This document shows, in pieces, positions 39,468 to 51,075 of a stretch of 64,000 nucleotides of DNA. The stretch is from Grifola frondosa. Taxonomy: Eukaryota; Basidiomycota; Agaricomycetes; Polyporales; Grifolaceae. The DNA is taken from NCBI GenBank assembly GCA_001683735.1, contig LUGG01000003.1:930001-994000 (forward strand). Direction: 5' to 3'. The notes under the pieces were generated by a model that ran no database searches, was not told the origin of the DNA, and saw nothing but the letters and a program-made list of their open reading frames with translations. Both the position numbers and the translations under genes were made by a program. The stretch's first letter is position 1. Every line of letters starts with the position of its first letter.

Positions 39468-39660
39468 ATGATAGACGACGTTCCCATCGAGGTCTGGCAC
39501 GAATGTTTCTCTTGCGCCTGCACGGACGGTAGCTTCGCCGGCACATCGCTCTTGCTCGTGTCCAAAGCTTTTCATCCTCTGTCACTCGCAAAATAGAGCT
39601 CTCCCTCCACTGCTCGAAAATCATTACCACTCGGGAACGTATTGTCTCAGATTAAGTTTT
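39468..39660 (+). pseudogene. Truncated F-box gene relic
   Basis: The ATG at 39468 opens MIDDVPIEVWHECFSCACTDG, then SLLLVSKAFHPLSLA and a stop. After one base shift KIELSLHCSKI continues to about 39650. This is the N-terminal F-box of the gene at 40133 (NVPLEIWSKIFLLACTDGG, LAQVSKFFQAASLP). Nothing of the long C-terminal part follows, so it is a truncated paralogue. Confidence 0.55.
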
Positions 39661-40132
39661 CTGGAGGATTCTGATATTCCCATGCAATCTCAAATTCCGG
39701 TGGTCAGGAGGTTTCGGAAGAGAAGTCGAGCAACCCCGTGCCGTCGTTCTCCAGCTTCTATGCAAATGGTAAGTCCATTCCGTGCATACGCTTTCATTCT
39801 AAACCAAACTGCCAAAAATACAATATTTCTTATCAGGGCTGGAGCTTGAAGACGCGATGCGTTTGCGTTGGTGTGTAGCCTTAAATACGAACTCCCACAG
39901 GATTGAGGAGTTACTTCGGCTGTAAGAGCAAGCTCAGGGCGTTTGTGTGCTAGGTTCTGACCGCAGTAAACAAGTGATAGGGTGTCCATGATCCTATATA
40001 AATCTGTGCATCCCTGTCCCCGTCAAGCCCAAGACCGCAGTCGTTATCGAAGACTCACTGTATACGGTAAGTCGACTCAGATCCACCTACAGCAAGTTGT
40101 CCAATACTCAGCCTTTTCCACAGACATTAATC

Positions 40133-41247
40133 ATGGCGCATCGCAACGTTCCTTTGGAAATTTGGAGCAAGATATTCCTGCTTGCGTGTACGGATGGCGG
40201 TGCCACAGGAGCTGCACTTGCGCAGGTCTCTAAATTCTTCCAGGCCGCGTCCCTACCTATTCGCCTGCACTCCCTTGCTTTCACCTCCCTGCTGCAGCTC
40301 GAGTCCTTCCTAGTATTCGTAGATGTGCAGCAGAAATCATTTCCATCTCACCGCGGGCCCAAGGTCCGCCACGTGCTGATTGGGGACTTTCATGCCCAAC
40401 CACCCTCAAGGAATATTCTCGTTGACTTTCTACAGGACGCGCTCGCGCCTGACGACTTCAGGAGAAATGATAAGGTCCTGTGGGACGCGTGTACCGTTCG
40501 CGCCATCACACGGCTTCTTCGTCTCGTCGCGCCAAATGTGCGCACTCTGTCCGTGGTAAATCCCCACTCATTGCCCCTGCCCTGGCGACTACTCGTTTTC
40601 CACTGCTGGAGGAGTTGACCTTGTTCAGCATGACCACCATGTTTCCCACCTCCGAAACGACCCCTGATGCGGAAGCACCGGCACTATTTCCCTCCCTCAA
40701 ACGTTTGCATGTAATAGTCGTATCCGGCGGCAACACAAGGCAAATCGTCCGGACACTACCTTTGCTCGCACCCAATCTATCCCATCTCCGCTTCTCCGGT
40801 GCGAGGGGAACACACTCTTTCCTTTTGGAGTTCTTACGCAATGCGATGGGCATGCCGCCTCCTGTGGATATCATCCGTTACTATGAGACCATCCAGCCTC
40901 CACCAGGCTCCGACCCCAACGTCCGCCCATCCTATCCTAGCTTGCAATATATAATCGTACATACAGCGCTGCCACCGCAATGTTTGGGCACCTCACGTAT
41001 GCAGTATAAAGTAATGGTATCCGCGTTAGACAAGATGGAGATGGCATGTCGTGGTCAGGTCGAGGGGGTACAATTTATCATCTTGAAAGGGCGAGGACAC
41101 CTCCCACGATACTGGGCGGAGCGTGCAAAGAAGGACTGGCTCGAATGCATGACTGGCCAGAGAGGCTGCTGGACGCTTCAGCACGGGGTGGAAGGGAGTC
41201 GGTGGACGGTCGATCACTATGATGACTCTGATGACGATGTTTGCTAG
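40133..41247 (+). CDS. F-box-like protein
   Basis: F-box proteins recruit targets to SCF ubiquitin ligases through Skp1. Agaricomycetes carry large lineage-specific families of them. The ATG at 40133 starts MAHRNVPLEIWSKIFLLAC with the F-box (LPxEIWxxIF pattern) at residues 5-45. It continues with leucine-rich stretches (VRTLSVVNP, FPLLEELTLFSM, FPSLKRLHVIVV, LAPNLSHLRFSG) that look like degenerate LRRs, and ends in an acidic tail (DDSDDDVC) with TAG at 41245-41247. One frame break is at 40562-40565, where CCCC should be one base longer. With that allowed the protein is about 371 residues, intronless after the start. Target unknown. A truncated paralogue lies 670 bases upstream. Confidence 0.7.
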
Positions 41248-41334
41248 CTTCTCGGCATGTGTGTGTAGGAGAACTATGATGTGCCGTCCATGAGCTTACA
41301 CGTTAATCTTCATGCGTCGAATACCGCAATATTT

Positions 41335-41602
41335 GCGAAGCGCGAGGTGCGGAGGAAGCTGGAGGAGCACTATGGCGTGGAGCTGTCGGGGAGGAAGCGC
41401 ACGATTAATGACTGAACATGTTGCATACCACGCTCGGCGCGTTGGCGTCTGTTGGGGTTGGTAGGATTCGTGGACGCGGGGGTAAGGGAGGGAGATCGTG
41501 TTGACCTAGGCCGGGTATATCGAGGTGCATTTGCGTACGGCGTCTCGAGGAGCGCTCCTGAAATTGAGGTAGGTGCGATATCATTGGGTGCCGACTTTTA
41601 AA
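41335..41602 (+). repeat. Segmental duplication, copy B
   Basis: This is a second copy of the chitin synthase tail plus 3' flank. 41335-41412 matches 38911-38987, and it then jumps directly into sequence matching 39222-39419. The coding part is cut off by the 234-base internal deletion, so it encodes nothing useful. Confidence 0.8.
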
Positions 41603-42313
41603 TCCACCGCAAATATTGATACTTGTGTCGTCGGCGGCCTGGTTATAGCACCCGCGCTCCGCTGAACGCCGGAGACTTCTCCGGAGGCAGCCACAGAATT
41701 CGATCGTGTCAGACGCGGGCGCCAGATCCGAAGATAGACTCGGTACATGTGTGATAGATATCTCCTTCGGGTCGGCCCCGGGTTGTGAACAATTAATGGT
41801 GCAGTGGCGAATACGCGGCCGTTTCTTCTTGAATGATGCGTACCGACAGCGACTGTGAAATTTTGTTTGGAGCAGCATAATTAATGGGATCTGACGTGGA
41901 GGAGGGGTAGAATTGATAGTAAGTACGTTAGTGTTACTAACCCCCGCCGGGCGCCCGGTCTCGAAGGGAGTACAAAGAGCGTTATGGCCGCTTACTCTGA
42001 CGGATCTGGGAGGTGAACGTTAACATTGAACGAAGAAAGGAAAGTGAAAGCTGACGCGGGAGGCTGCGCGGGGCGCCGTCCTCGCTATTTCACCGGGGGC
42101 CAATAAGTATATCAGATCTGATCTCGACTCCGTGTACGTGCGCGCGCAGGGAGTGCGATATCCTCGAAGCAGGCGGGCGCTGGGGCTTCGGAGTGCGGTG
42201 GGCCTGGGTGTGTGCTGCGAGGCTGACGTGCGGCTGCCAGTGACGCGGATCCTCGCCCAATCGCCTGTGGACGTTAAGCAGCTGTCGTGCGTGCATCTGA
42301 TCGCATACACGCG
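41603..42313. other. Spacer upstream of orphan gene
   Basis: No gene supported. The frame at 41405-41878 (minus) overlaps the duplicated repeat and has no motif. Confidence 0.35.
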
Positions 42314-43031
42314 ATGGACACTTCGTATGCTCTCGATAATAGCCTGTACAGAACTTGCGTTGCGCGCTCGCCGACGCCCCCTCTCATGGTGGAATTCGAC
42401 GATATCATGACTGTCCCTGAGGATTTCGAGCTCGAGCTCGAGTTTGCGTTGGACCTCTTCGATACACGCGCGGTGCCGCTGGACTCTGTCGCGGAGAAGG
42501 ACCGCCAGAGCATCGCGGACACCTATCCTCGGCTGCCCCACGCCGCCGCCGCCGCCGCCGCCACCTGTGCGAATGTCGTCGGGTGGACACCGACAGACGG
42601 GCGCTCCTTTATCGTGCTCGACACTCCGGATAGACCTGCGCCCCAGCATCAGGCTACTACAATGCCATTGCACGACTACTCATTTTTACGCGGCCCCAAC
42701 TACCTACCCATAGGAGGAGGCCCCGCGAACGACTACGCCCTCTCCGCACCGGCAGCATTCACGTCTCCTGCGTGGGGTACGCTCCGCCGCGGACTCGACA
42801 CACGACCGCAACAAACCACAGCGGGGGACCGCACCGTCAGCCTCTGCGCCCGCGCACTACCCACGGGCGCCGCGGGGCGGGGTGCCACCGTCTGTTGCGC
42901 GCACGATGACCGGGATACGGGTGGCGCGCGAGCAGGTGCGGCGGCGGGAGTTTGCGGATGCGCGGGCGGAGGCTGTTGCGCGGAGGGCGGGGAGCAGCGT
43001 GGGCCCTAGTGTGATGGAGGTGGCGGCGTAG
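42314..43031 (+). CDS. Orphan protein with polyalanine tract
   Basis: I do not recognise this gene. The ATG at 42314 starts MDTSYALDNSLYRTCVARS, followed by an acidic segment (DDIMTVPEDFELELEFALDL) and a polyalanine run from a GCC microsatellite near 42541-42562. A low-complexity middle follows. The frame probably shifts in the GC-rich stretch near 42825 (a five-G run). The alternative frame then gives a helical, Arg/Ala-rich end (VAREQVRRREFADARAEAV) stopping at TAG 43029-43031, which looks more protein-like than the Gly/Cys-rich end in the original frame (stop at 43009). Codon choice is GC-rich, as in neighbouring real genes. It could be a short intrinsically disordered regulator; function unknown. 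Confidence 0.4.
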
Positions 43032-43966
43032 AGTGGTTGTTGGGGTTTGCGGATGCAGATGCATGCGGCGACGCTGCTGTTGCGCTATTATTTGACAATG
43101 CGGTCTATGTGAGATGTGGCATTCTGAATTCTGAGATAATATGTACTGATAATCGATAGTGTCCGTCGAGGAGAGACACTGTGTACTGAGTGCTGCCCTC
43201 GAAGCCCGCGAACGTAGGACGCACAGGACCTGCCTAATCTAGAATGATCCGCGTCGGAGAATGCCGGCGCTGGCGGGATCAATATATTACGACGTGCATG
43301 TGATTTCTGTGGCCGTTCTCCGCTTACGTGAAATGCTGACTGGAGATTCGCCTGCCTCGATGAGCGAGCGCACACGCGTGTTTATGGCGCCCCAGCGTGG
43401 CAGGCGCAGTACATGGTACGTTTGCACGGCTTGGCACGGCGATTCGTCGAAACCTCACACCACTGCTATCCAACGCCGACCGATCTTCGGATGGTTCTTA
43501 AAGTTCTTTTCCCTTTTTTTGATGGACGGTGAGGCGCGGCGAAGCAGAAGCAGAAGCACTGCGCTGTAGTGCGCTCTGGACTGTGCTGCAAATGAAAAGG
43601 GCCCCGAGACATTCGGAGAGAGAAGTGCGGAGAAGGTGAGTGGCAGAGTGAGCGGGGCTATGTACGAGGGTGCTGATGGCATTGCGATGAGTCAGGGCGA
43701 TTGCGTAGGCCGAGACGGGTGATTGGAGAGCGATCGAGACAGTAAGCCGGCCATTATTTGCGGAATGCATGCGTTGTTGTCGAAAGCCCTTGAACGCGTC
43801 AGCGACTCGCCGGATATGCTATCAATCGGGCGGCTTTCCGTCAGCCACTCCATCCATATATATAGGCGCTGCTATATCCCGCTCAAATAAAAGCATCTCG
43901 CTCCATCTCGTCGAGTCCCTCGAATTTCTCCATACCTTGTCCGCCTTTTAATATTCCCTTCCCGTC
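43032..43966. other. Intergenic region, ABC transporter promoter
   Basis: No gene supported. Contains a TATA box near 43857 and pyrimidine-rich leader sequence just before the ABC transporter ATG. Confidence 0.45.
43856..43864 (+). promoter_or_regulatory. TATA box of the ABC transporter gene
   Basis: ATATATATAGG-type sequence about 105 bases upstream of the ATG at 43967, followed by a CT-rich leader. Spacing and sequence fit a strong inducible promoter, as expected for a drug-response pump. Confidence 0.5.
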
Positions 43967-46900
43967 ATGGCTGACCCAGCTCAGCTGCAAGACATCGAGG
44001 GCGACGACAGGGTGCCCGAACTTCCCTCCGGCACCTCTGTAGCGGCCGCATACGGTGGCGCTGCAATACACAACCTCGCCCACAACCACGACCATGGCCT
44101 GTCTGCTGTGGAAGAGCACCGGCTTCGCCTCACGAGAACAACCAGCTCCCATGTAGATGTTGGATTTTTCGACCCCGCGGGCGTCGAAGAGCTGCGCAGG
44201 ACACTCAGCCGCATGTCCTCCGCGACCGGCGCCGAGCGAGCGCTCGCAGCAAAGACCAGTCAGCGTAGCTCTGCTATCTCTGATGTTACGCTGGCTACCG
44301 AGGCGCCCTTTGATCTGGAGAAAGTCTGCCGTGATGTGATCAGAAAGTGCGTAGTCCTTTGTCTGTTCGTCGCGCCCGTCGTCTGACACATTTGGTTTCA
44401 GACTCGATGAGTCCGATATCATGCGGCGAGAGCTCGGGGTGGTGTTCAAGGATCTGAGGGTAGTTGGCCTCGGCGCCTCGGCGACCTACCAGCCTACCCT
44501 CGGATCCTTGCTAAATCCGATGAACGCCATTCATGCGTTTCGGGATTTGTTGCACCCCGCTACGCGCGATATTTTGAACGGTTTCGAAGGTGTCGTGAGA
44601 CCAGGAGAGATGCTGCGTATGTCTTTGGCTGTCCGTCCCCCATTCCTGTACACCTCTTTACCATTAATTCCACGTAGTTGTCCTCGGGCGACCGGGCTCC
44701 GGCTGCAGCACCCTCCTGAAAGTGCTCGCGAACCAGCGCGAGGAGTTCCACGCGGTCGAGGGCGAGATGCACTACGACACGTTCTCGCCCGAGCAGATAC
44801 ACAAGCACTACCGCGGCGACGTGCAGTACTGCCCCGAAGACGACGTGCATTTCCCGACGCTCACCGTCGAGCAGACGCTCAAGTTCGCCGCGCGCACACG
44901 CACGCCGCAGACCCGCGCCGAGGGCACAACGCGCAATGAGCATATTGATCATATTACGGAGATCTTGTCGACCGTGTTTGGCTTGAGGCACGCGAAGAAC
45001 ACGCTCGTGGGTGACGCGTCCGTCCGCGGCGTGTCTGGGGGCGAGAAGAAGCGGGTGTCCATCAGCGAGGCGCTGGCTACCCGGAGTCTACTAAGTTCTT
45101 GGGACAAGTGCGTACATGCGCGCTGCTATTCGAATTTCGACGGCTGACCATTTTCGCGCAGTTCTACCCGTGGACTCGAGTGCGTGGTGACGCGTTTCAC
45201 TGTTATGTTACCGCTAACTCGTTTTGTTCAGTGCATCGACCGCTCTGGAATTCGTGCAGGCTTTGCGCATCGCTACCGACGTTATGAAGTTATCGACGAT
45301 CGTGGCTATCTACCAGGCCGGAGAGTCGCTCTACGAGCATTTCGATAAGGTCTGTGTGATCTACGAGGGTAAGATGGTGTACTTTGGCCCCGCAAACCGC
45401 GCACGGCAGTACTTCATCGACATGGGGTACGAACCAGCTAACCGACAGACCACTGCGGATTTCCTCGTAGCCGGTACGCCATACTCTCCCTTCTGCTCCT
45501 GCTCGTTTCATGACACGCCTTTTACAGTGACGGACCCGTACGGGCGCATCACGCGCTCGGGCTTCGAGGCGCGCGCGCCGCGCACGGCGCTCGAGTTCGC
45601 GGAGTACTTCAAGCGGTCGGACGTCGCGCGGCTGAACCGCGAGGATATGGACGCGTACATGGAGGAGTTCGTGGGGAAGCCGGCGCGCGCGCACGAGTTC
45701 AAGAAGAGCGTGAAGGCGGAGCATGCGAAGCACTCGAACAAGAAGAGCCCGTACATCGTGTCGATACCCATGCAGGCGCGCGCGCTCATGGATCGTCGCG
45801 TGCAGATCATCCGCGGCGGGATCGCTGCGCAGGTCATCCAGCTCGCGTATGTGTTTTTGTTCTTGTGTTTTGGATGTCGCGTGTGCGTGTGTGCTTATGG
45901 GGGGTTTTCGTGCAGGTCGTTCGTTGTGCAGGCTATCATTATGGGTACTGTTTTTTTGCGGCTTAATAATACGACTGTTACTTTCTTCTCGCGCGGTGGT
46001 GTGCTGTTCTTGTGCGTGGGTTTTTCTTCGTGCTGATTTGGCGCCACTCATAGTCTTTCCCGAACAGTTCTCTACTGTTCTCCGCGCTATCGACCATGGC
46101 TGAAATACCCGCGCTGTTCTCTCAACGGCCCATCGTGCAGCGACAGTCCAAAGCCGCCATGTACCACCCTTTCGTGGAGGGTCTCGCCCTCACCCTCGTC
46201 GACGTACCCATCACCTTCATTACCATGATCACATTCTCCGTCATCATTTACTTCCTCGTCGGTCTGGCGGAGACAGCCGGCCTTTCTTGTGCGTCTGCCT
46301 CTTATCTCCTTCGGTGAGTTTGCTGACCTTCGACATCGCAGCACATTCGTGGTTGTGGTGTTCGCGATGACTATTACGATGAAGGCGTGGTTCAGGGGCC
46401 TCGCGGCCGCCTTCAAGAGCCCGGCGCCCGCACAAGCCATCGCCGGGCTGTCCACGCTGATCTTGGTACTCTACACCGGCTATACCCTCCCCCAACCATA
46501 CATGATCGGAGCGCTGAGGTGGATAACCTATCTGAACGTACGTGCGCTCGCTTCTCCAAATTGCTTCGCACGGGATTAACACTTTTTGTGGTAGCCGCTG
46601 CGGTATGGGTTCGAGGCGCTGCTGGTCAACGAGTTCCGTACGCTGGATTCGCAGTGCTCGACGCTGACGCCGCAGGGGCCCGGGTACGAGGGGTGTCGTT
46701 GCAGAACCAGGTGTGTACGACGGTGGGCTCGGTGTCGGGTTCGGAGACCGTGAATGGGATTAGGTATGTGGAGCTGTCGTATGGATATGCGTATAGCCAT
46801 CTCTGGCGCGTGAGTGTCTCGGTTTCTGCCTTCGCGCATGCGGCGTCTGACTGCCTTTTTTTAACTTTTTTGGGTTTTGTAGAACTTTGGGATCGTGTGC

Positions 46901-49731
46901 GTGTTCGGGGTGGGGTTCATTTGCGCGCTGCTGATCCTGACGGAGTTCAACACGGCGTCGGCGGGGGACACGTCCGTGATGCTGTTCAAGCGCGGGTCGA
47001 AGGCGGACGTGGTGAAGGCCGCGGAGGAGGAGAGCGCGCACGACGAGGAGAAGGCCGGGAGCGGGACGCGCACGCCTGTCGGCGCGGACGCGGCGAAGGC
47101 GCTGCAGGAGACCCCGGCGGTGCATGATGTGTTTTCGTTTCAGCATTTGCAGTATGTGGTGCCGGTGGGAGGGGGGAGTATGAGGAGGTTGTTGGATGAT
47201 GTGTCGGGGTATGTGCCGCCGGGGAAGCTTACTGCGTTGATGGGCGAGTCGGGTGCGGGGAAGGTGTGTGTGCTTTTTTTGTGCTGTGTGTGTGTGTGCT
47301 GATAAGGAATGGGGGTGGTAGACGACGCTGTTGAATGTGCTCGCGCAGCGCACGATTGGTGGGACGATCATGGGCGACCGGTTCATGAATGGCCAGCCGC
47401 TGCCGTCCGACTTCCAGGCGCATACGTGAGTGGATGTGTTTGTTTGTGTGTTTGGGTGGTGTGCTGATTTTTGTTTTGTTTGTTTGTTTTGGTGGTGCAG
47501 CGGGTATGTGCAGCAGATGGATACGCATTTGCCGTCGACGTCCGTACGTGAGGCGCTGCTATTCTCGGCGAAGATGCGCCAGCCGCAGTCTGTGCCGATC
47601 GAGGAGAAGGAGGCTTAGTGAGTGCTTTCGCGCGTCGAGTCCCCGAATGGAACTAATGTTTCATGCGTGCGTGTGTGTAGCGTCGAGAAGGTGCTGAAGA
47701 TGTGTGGGCTGGAGCACTTTGCGGATGCGATCGTGGGGTCGCTCGGCGTCGAGCACCGCAAGCGTACGACGATCGGCGTCGAGCTCGTCGCTAAGGTGTG
47801 CATGGGTGCGTATGTGTACCGACGTTGCGTGCTGATGATGCGTGGTACCGTAGCCATCCTTGATCTTCCTCGACGAGCCCACGTCCGGGCTCGACTCGCA
47901 GAGCGCGTGGGCCATCACCAGCTTCTTGCGCGACCTCGCGGACAGCGGGCAGGCCATCGTGTGCACGTAAGTCGTCGCCGCGCGTATTCTCTTGGTCGCG
48001 CTGACTGACGGGTTTGGATAGGATCCACCAACCGTCTGCGGAGCTGTTCCAGGTGTTCGACCGGCTGCTGCTGCTGCGCAAGGGCGGGCAGACGGTGTAT
48101 TTTGGAGATATCGGCGAGCGGTCGTCCACGCTCATCAGTTATTTCGAGCGGAACGGCGCGCGCAAGTGTAGCGATACCGAGAATCCGTGAGTCTCTGCGT
48201 CTGATTTTTGTCGGGCGGTGTGCTGATGGCGTGGCGTTGCGTTGCAGTGCGGAGTATATCCTGGAAGCGATCGGCGCGGGGGGACGGCGACGACGACGAC
48301 CGACTGGCACGAGACGTGGAAGGGGGCGCCTGAGTCTGGGGATGTGCAGGCGGAGCTGGAGAATATTCATTCGGAGGGAAGGCAGCGCCCTGCTGTGAAG
48401 GCGACGCTGCATGGCGAGTTTGCGACGTCGTGGTGGTACCAGCTGGTGGCGCTAGTGCACCGCGACGCGCAGGCGCATTGGCGGGACCCCACGTATCTCA
48501 TGGCGAAGCTGGCGCTGAATATCGCGGCGGGGCTCTTGATCGGGTTCACGTTCTTCAAGTCGAAGAGTACGATCCAGGGAACGCAGAATCAGCTTTTCGT
48601 GAGTGGTTGTTTTGGTTTGGGGAGGTGCTGAGTTGGGCTGATTGGCGTGTGTGTGTATAGGCGATCTTCATGTCGACGATTATCAGCGTGCCGCTGTCGA
48701 ACCAGCTGCAGGTCGCGTTCCTTGATATGCGGAACATCTTCGAGATCCGCGAAAGGCACAGCCGGATGTATAGCTGGACGGCGCTCGTGACGTCGCAGAT
48801 CTTGGTTGAGATCCCGTGGAATATCCTCGGCTCGTCGCTGTACTTTCTGTGCTGGTATTGGACGGTCGGCTTCCCTACCGACCGCGCCGGCTTCACCTAC
48901 TTTATGCTCGCCGTTTGGTTCCCGCTTTATTACACTACTATCGGACAGGTGCGTGCTGTCCTCAGGTTGGGGTTGATGGGCTTGCTGAACTGACGTTGTG
49001 TTGTGTTCATAGGCTGTTGCGGCCATGTCTCCTAATGCGGAGATTGCGGCGTTGCTGTTTAGTTTCTTGTTCTCGTTTGTGCTCACATTGTATGTCTTTT
49101 TTTGCATTGTCCTGTTTCGCGCATACGCTGACTGCACTGTCACGATAGCGACGGTGTTCTGCAGCCATTCCGCGAACTCGGGTGGTGGCAGTGGATGTAC
49201 CGCTTGTCGCCGTTCACGTATCTCATCGAAGCGCTCCTCGGGCAAGGTACGTGCATGCGTTCGTGGACTTTTCATCTGCCCAGAGATCTGATCGCGCTGG
49301 GTTTGTTTTATGACAGCAATTGGGAAGCATCCGATCACATGTGCTCCCGTGGAGTTGGTCACGATCCAGCCGCCATCCGGCCAGACGTGCACGCAGTATA
49401 TGGGTCCGTTTATCTCGAGGGCCGGCGGGTACCTGACGAACCCCGACGCGACGGCCGGCTGCCAGTACTGCTCGTTCAGCACCACCGACGCGTTCCTGGG
49501 CACGAGCTTCAACATTTTCTATTCGAATCATTGGAGGGATTTGGGTATCTTCGTCGCGTTCATTATATTCAACGTACGTGCCTGTTTTCTGTGCTCTATG
49601 CGGGACTTTGCGCTGACCGTTTCGTGTAGATCGCTTGCGTATACTCTTTCACGTATTTGTTCCGCATCCGCAGCGGCAGTCTCTTGGGGTCGTTGCGGAA
49701 TCGCGTCGCTGCGCTTCGTAAATCGTCGTAG
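43967..49731 (+). CDS. PDR-type ABC transporter (ABCG full-size efflux pump)
   Basis: Full-size ABCG pumps export toxicants and lipids across the plasma membrane. The order is NBD1-TMD1-NBD2-TMD2. The ATG at 43967 starts [17 protein letters not shown]1 has the fungal PDR-type Walker A with Cys in place of Lys ([13 protein letters not shown], near 44678), [14 protein letters not shown] (45031-45070) and a WDNSTRGLDAS Walker B. TMD1 includes [15 protein letters not shown] and [17 protein letters not shown]2 has [15 protein letters not shown] split by an intron at 47264-47321, [16 protein letters not shown], and [20 protein letters not shown]2 includes [15 protein letters not shown] and [18 protein letters not shown] Cys-bearing outer loop follows, and the stop is TAG at 49729-49731. 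Asymmetric NBDs are normal for this family. Single missing bases sit at 46283-46285 and in the G run at 48278-48283. Introns in the 3' half are unusually G/T-rich. Confidence 0.92.
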
Positions 49732-50100
49732 ATCTGTCCGTGCTCGCATCGCATTGCTTTAGAATTTGTTTGTGGGGACATTTATTTTAATATCTAGACG
49801 GTCGCTGCTATCACGACCATTATATACAACTGCTTTGTACGACGGCGACTGGCTGTATGCTTTAAGCGACAGAAGATTCTACTTACTGATAATGTTCTTG
49901 GATTTTCATGTAATTCCGAGCATAGAATGTACGTTCAAATGAACAAAATTTGATTTAGAATCACACATGGAGAGTGGGAATCCTTTACCCCGACCATTAA
50001 TAGATGTCACACAATATTGGTAGCCATCCAGAATGCGGTGCGGTACACGTAGTTGAGCACCTCAGGCAGGGCATGAGGCGCATGCTCTGCTGTGAGGTTT
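49732..50100. other. Transition from gene-rich to CpG-poor DNA
   Basis: The first 300 bases downstream of the ABC gene still have normal composition with CpGs (for example near 50035-50080). No gene is seen. Confidence 0.5.
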
Positions 50101-50782
50101 CTAACGGTTATAACCATCAGAGGCTTGAGTTTAACAACTGATATTTATTTATAAAGATTTCTTGCATTATTATTCATAACTCTGCTTTTATTTAACAAAG
50201 GCTAATTGATAACTTGGCAGTAACCATATGTACATGCTGTGTGTATACTATATATTTATCAAACTTTTGCATATGTATACTAAGTGGTTGGAGCCTTACT
50301 CCATGCACAGCAGCATAGAGAGTGTGTTGTGAAGTGTCAGAGAGGTTCACAATAATATTGACAACAATCTCAGTATTGTCAACAAAATCTAGTTATTGTG
50401 TTACTGATTAACTGGTAAATGTATCTTCATATGCTAGATGTAAAGATAAAGATGCTATCAGATGATGCTCTCAACATTGAGGGTTAATAACCAATTTTTT
50501 TCATGTCTACAACTGAGATGATGTTATTAACCATGTTAATAACAGGCTTGTTAAAAACTGCTGAGTTACACACCTTTCAGTCATATCAGTCTATAACTTA
50601 CAGCCAGCTGGTTAGCAGAATACTTTGTTATCACAGGCCAGCTGGAAGGTGTAATTACACTGTATCTACAGTCTGGCTCAAGGTTATAATTATACTATAT
50701 TTAAGTTGGGCCAAAACTCTTCAAATATTCTTTTAGTCTGGCTAATAGAATCAGTTTATAGATAATATAATAAAAAAACCCC

Positions 50783-51075
50783 AGTATTCTTCAGAAAGTA
50801 TTTGCTGAAATTTTTATATATGCCTCAGAATTTATATTAATGATTGAAAGATTATTCTCTGGTAATCATTTTCATAATCATTTGCTGATAATTTGATATA
50901 TTTTCTAAAATCTATATGCATGCTTGAACAATTATTCTTCAAAAATCATTTGTCAAACATTTAGTTTATATTTCAAAATTTATGTCCAAGCTTGAAAGAT
51001 TATTCTTCAAAAATCATTTGCCAAGCAATACTCCAGAAATTATATCCTACTCGGAAGATTATTTTTCAGAGATTA
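50783..51075 (+). repeat. Degenerate tandem repeat, about 65-80 bp period
   Basis: The motif CTTGAAAGATTATTCTTCAA or close variants recurs near 50842, 50923 and 50990, each followed by AATCATTTGC-like sequence. There is a weaker unit near 50783. Units differ by several substitutions. Confidence 0.4.

Noticed and set aside
44676..45240. Degenerate Walker A (Cys for Lys) in NBD1 as a loss of function
   Set aside because: This substitution and the WDN Walker B are normal for fungal PDR-type ABCG pumps with one non-canonical site.
45290..46051. 253-codon minus-strand frame inside the ABC transporter
   Set aside because: Arg/His-rich antisense frame caused by GC-rich third positions. It overlaps clear ABC transporter exons.
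48589..49515. 308-codon minus-strand frame at the end of the ABC transporter
   Set aside because: It overlaps TMD2 exons with conserved ABCG sequence, has no motif and uses antisense-biased composition.
50783..51075. CRISPR-like array
   Set aside because: Units are degenerate, spacing is irregular and the organism is a fungus. It is a decayed tandem repeat.
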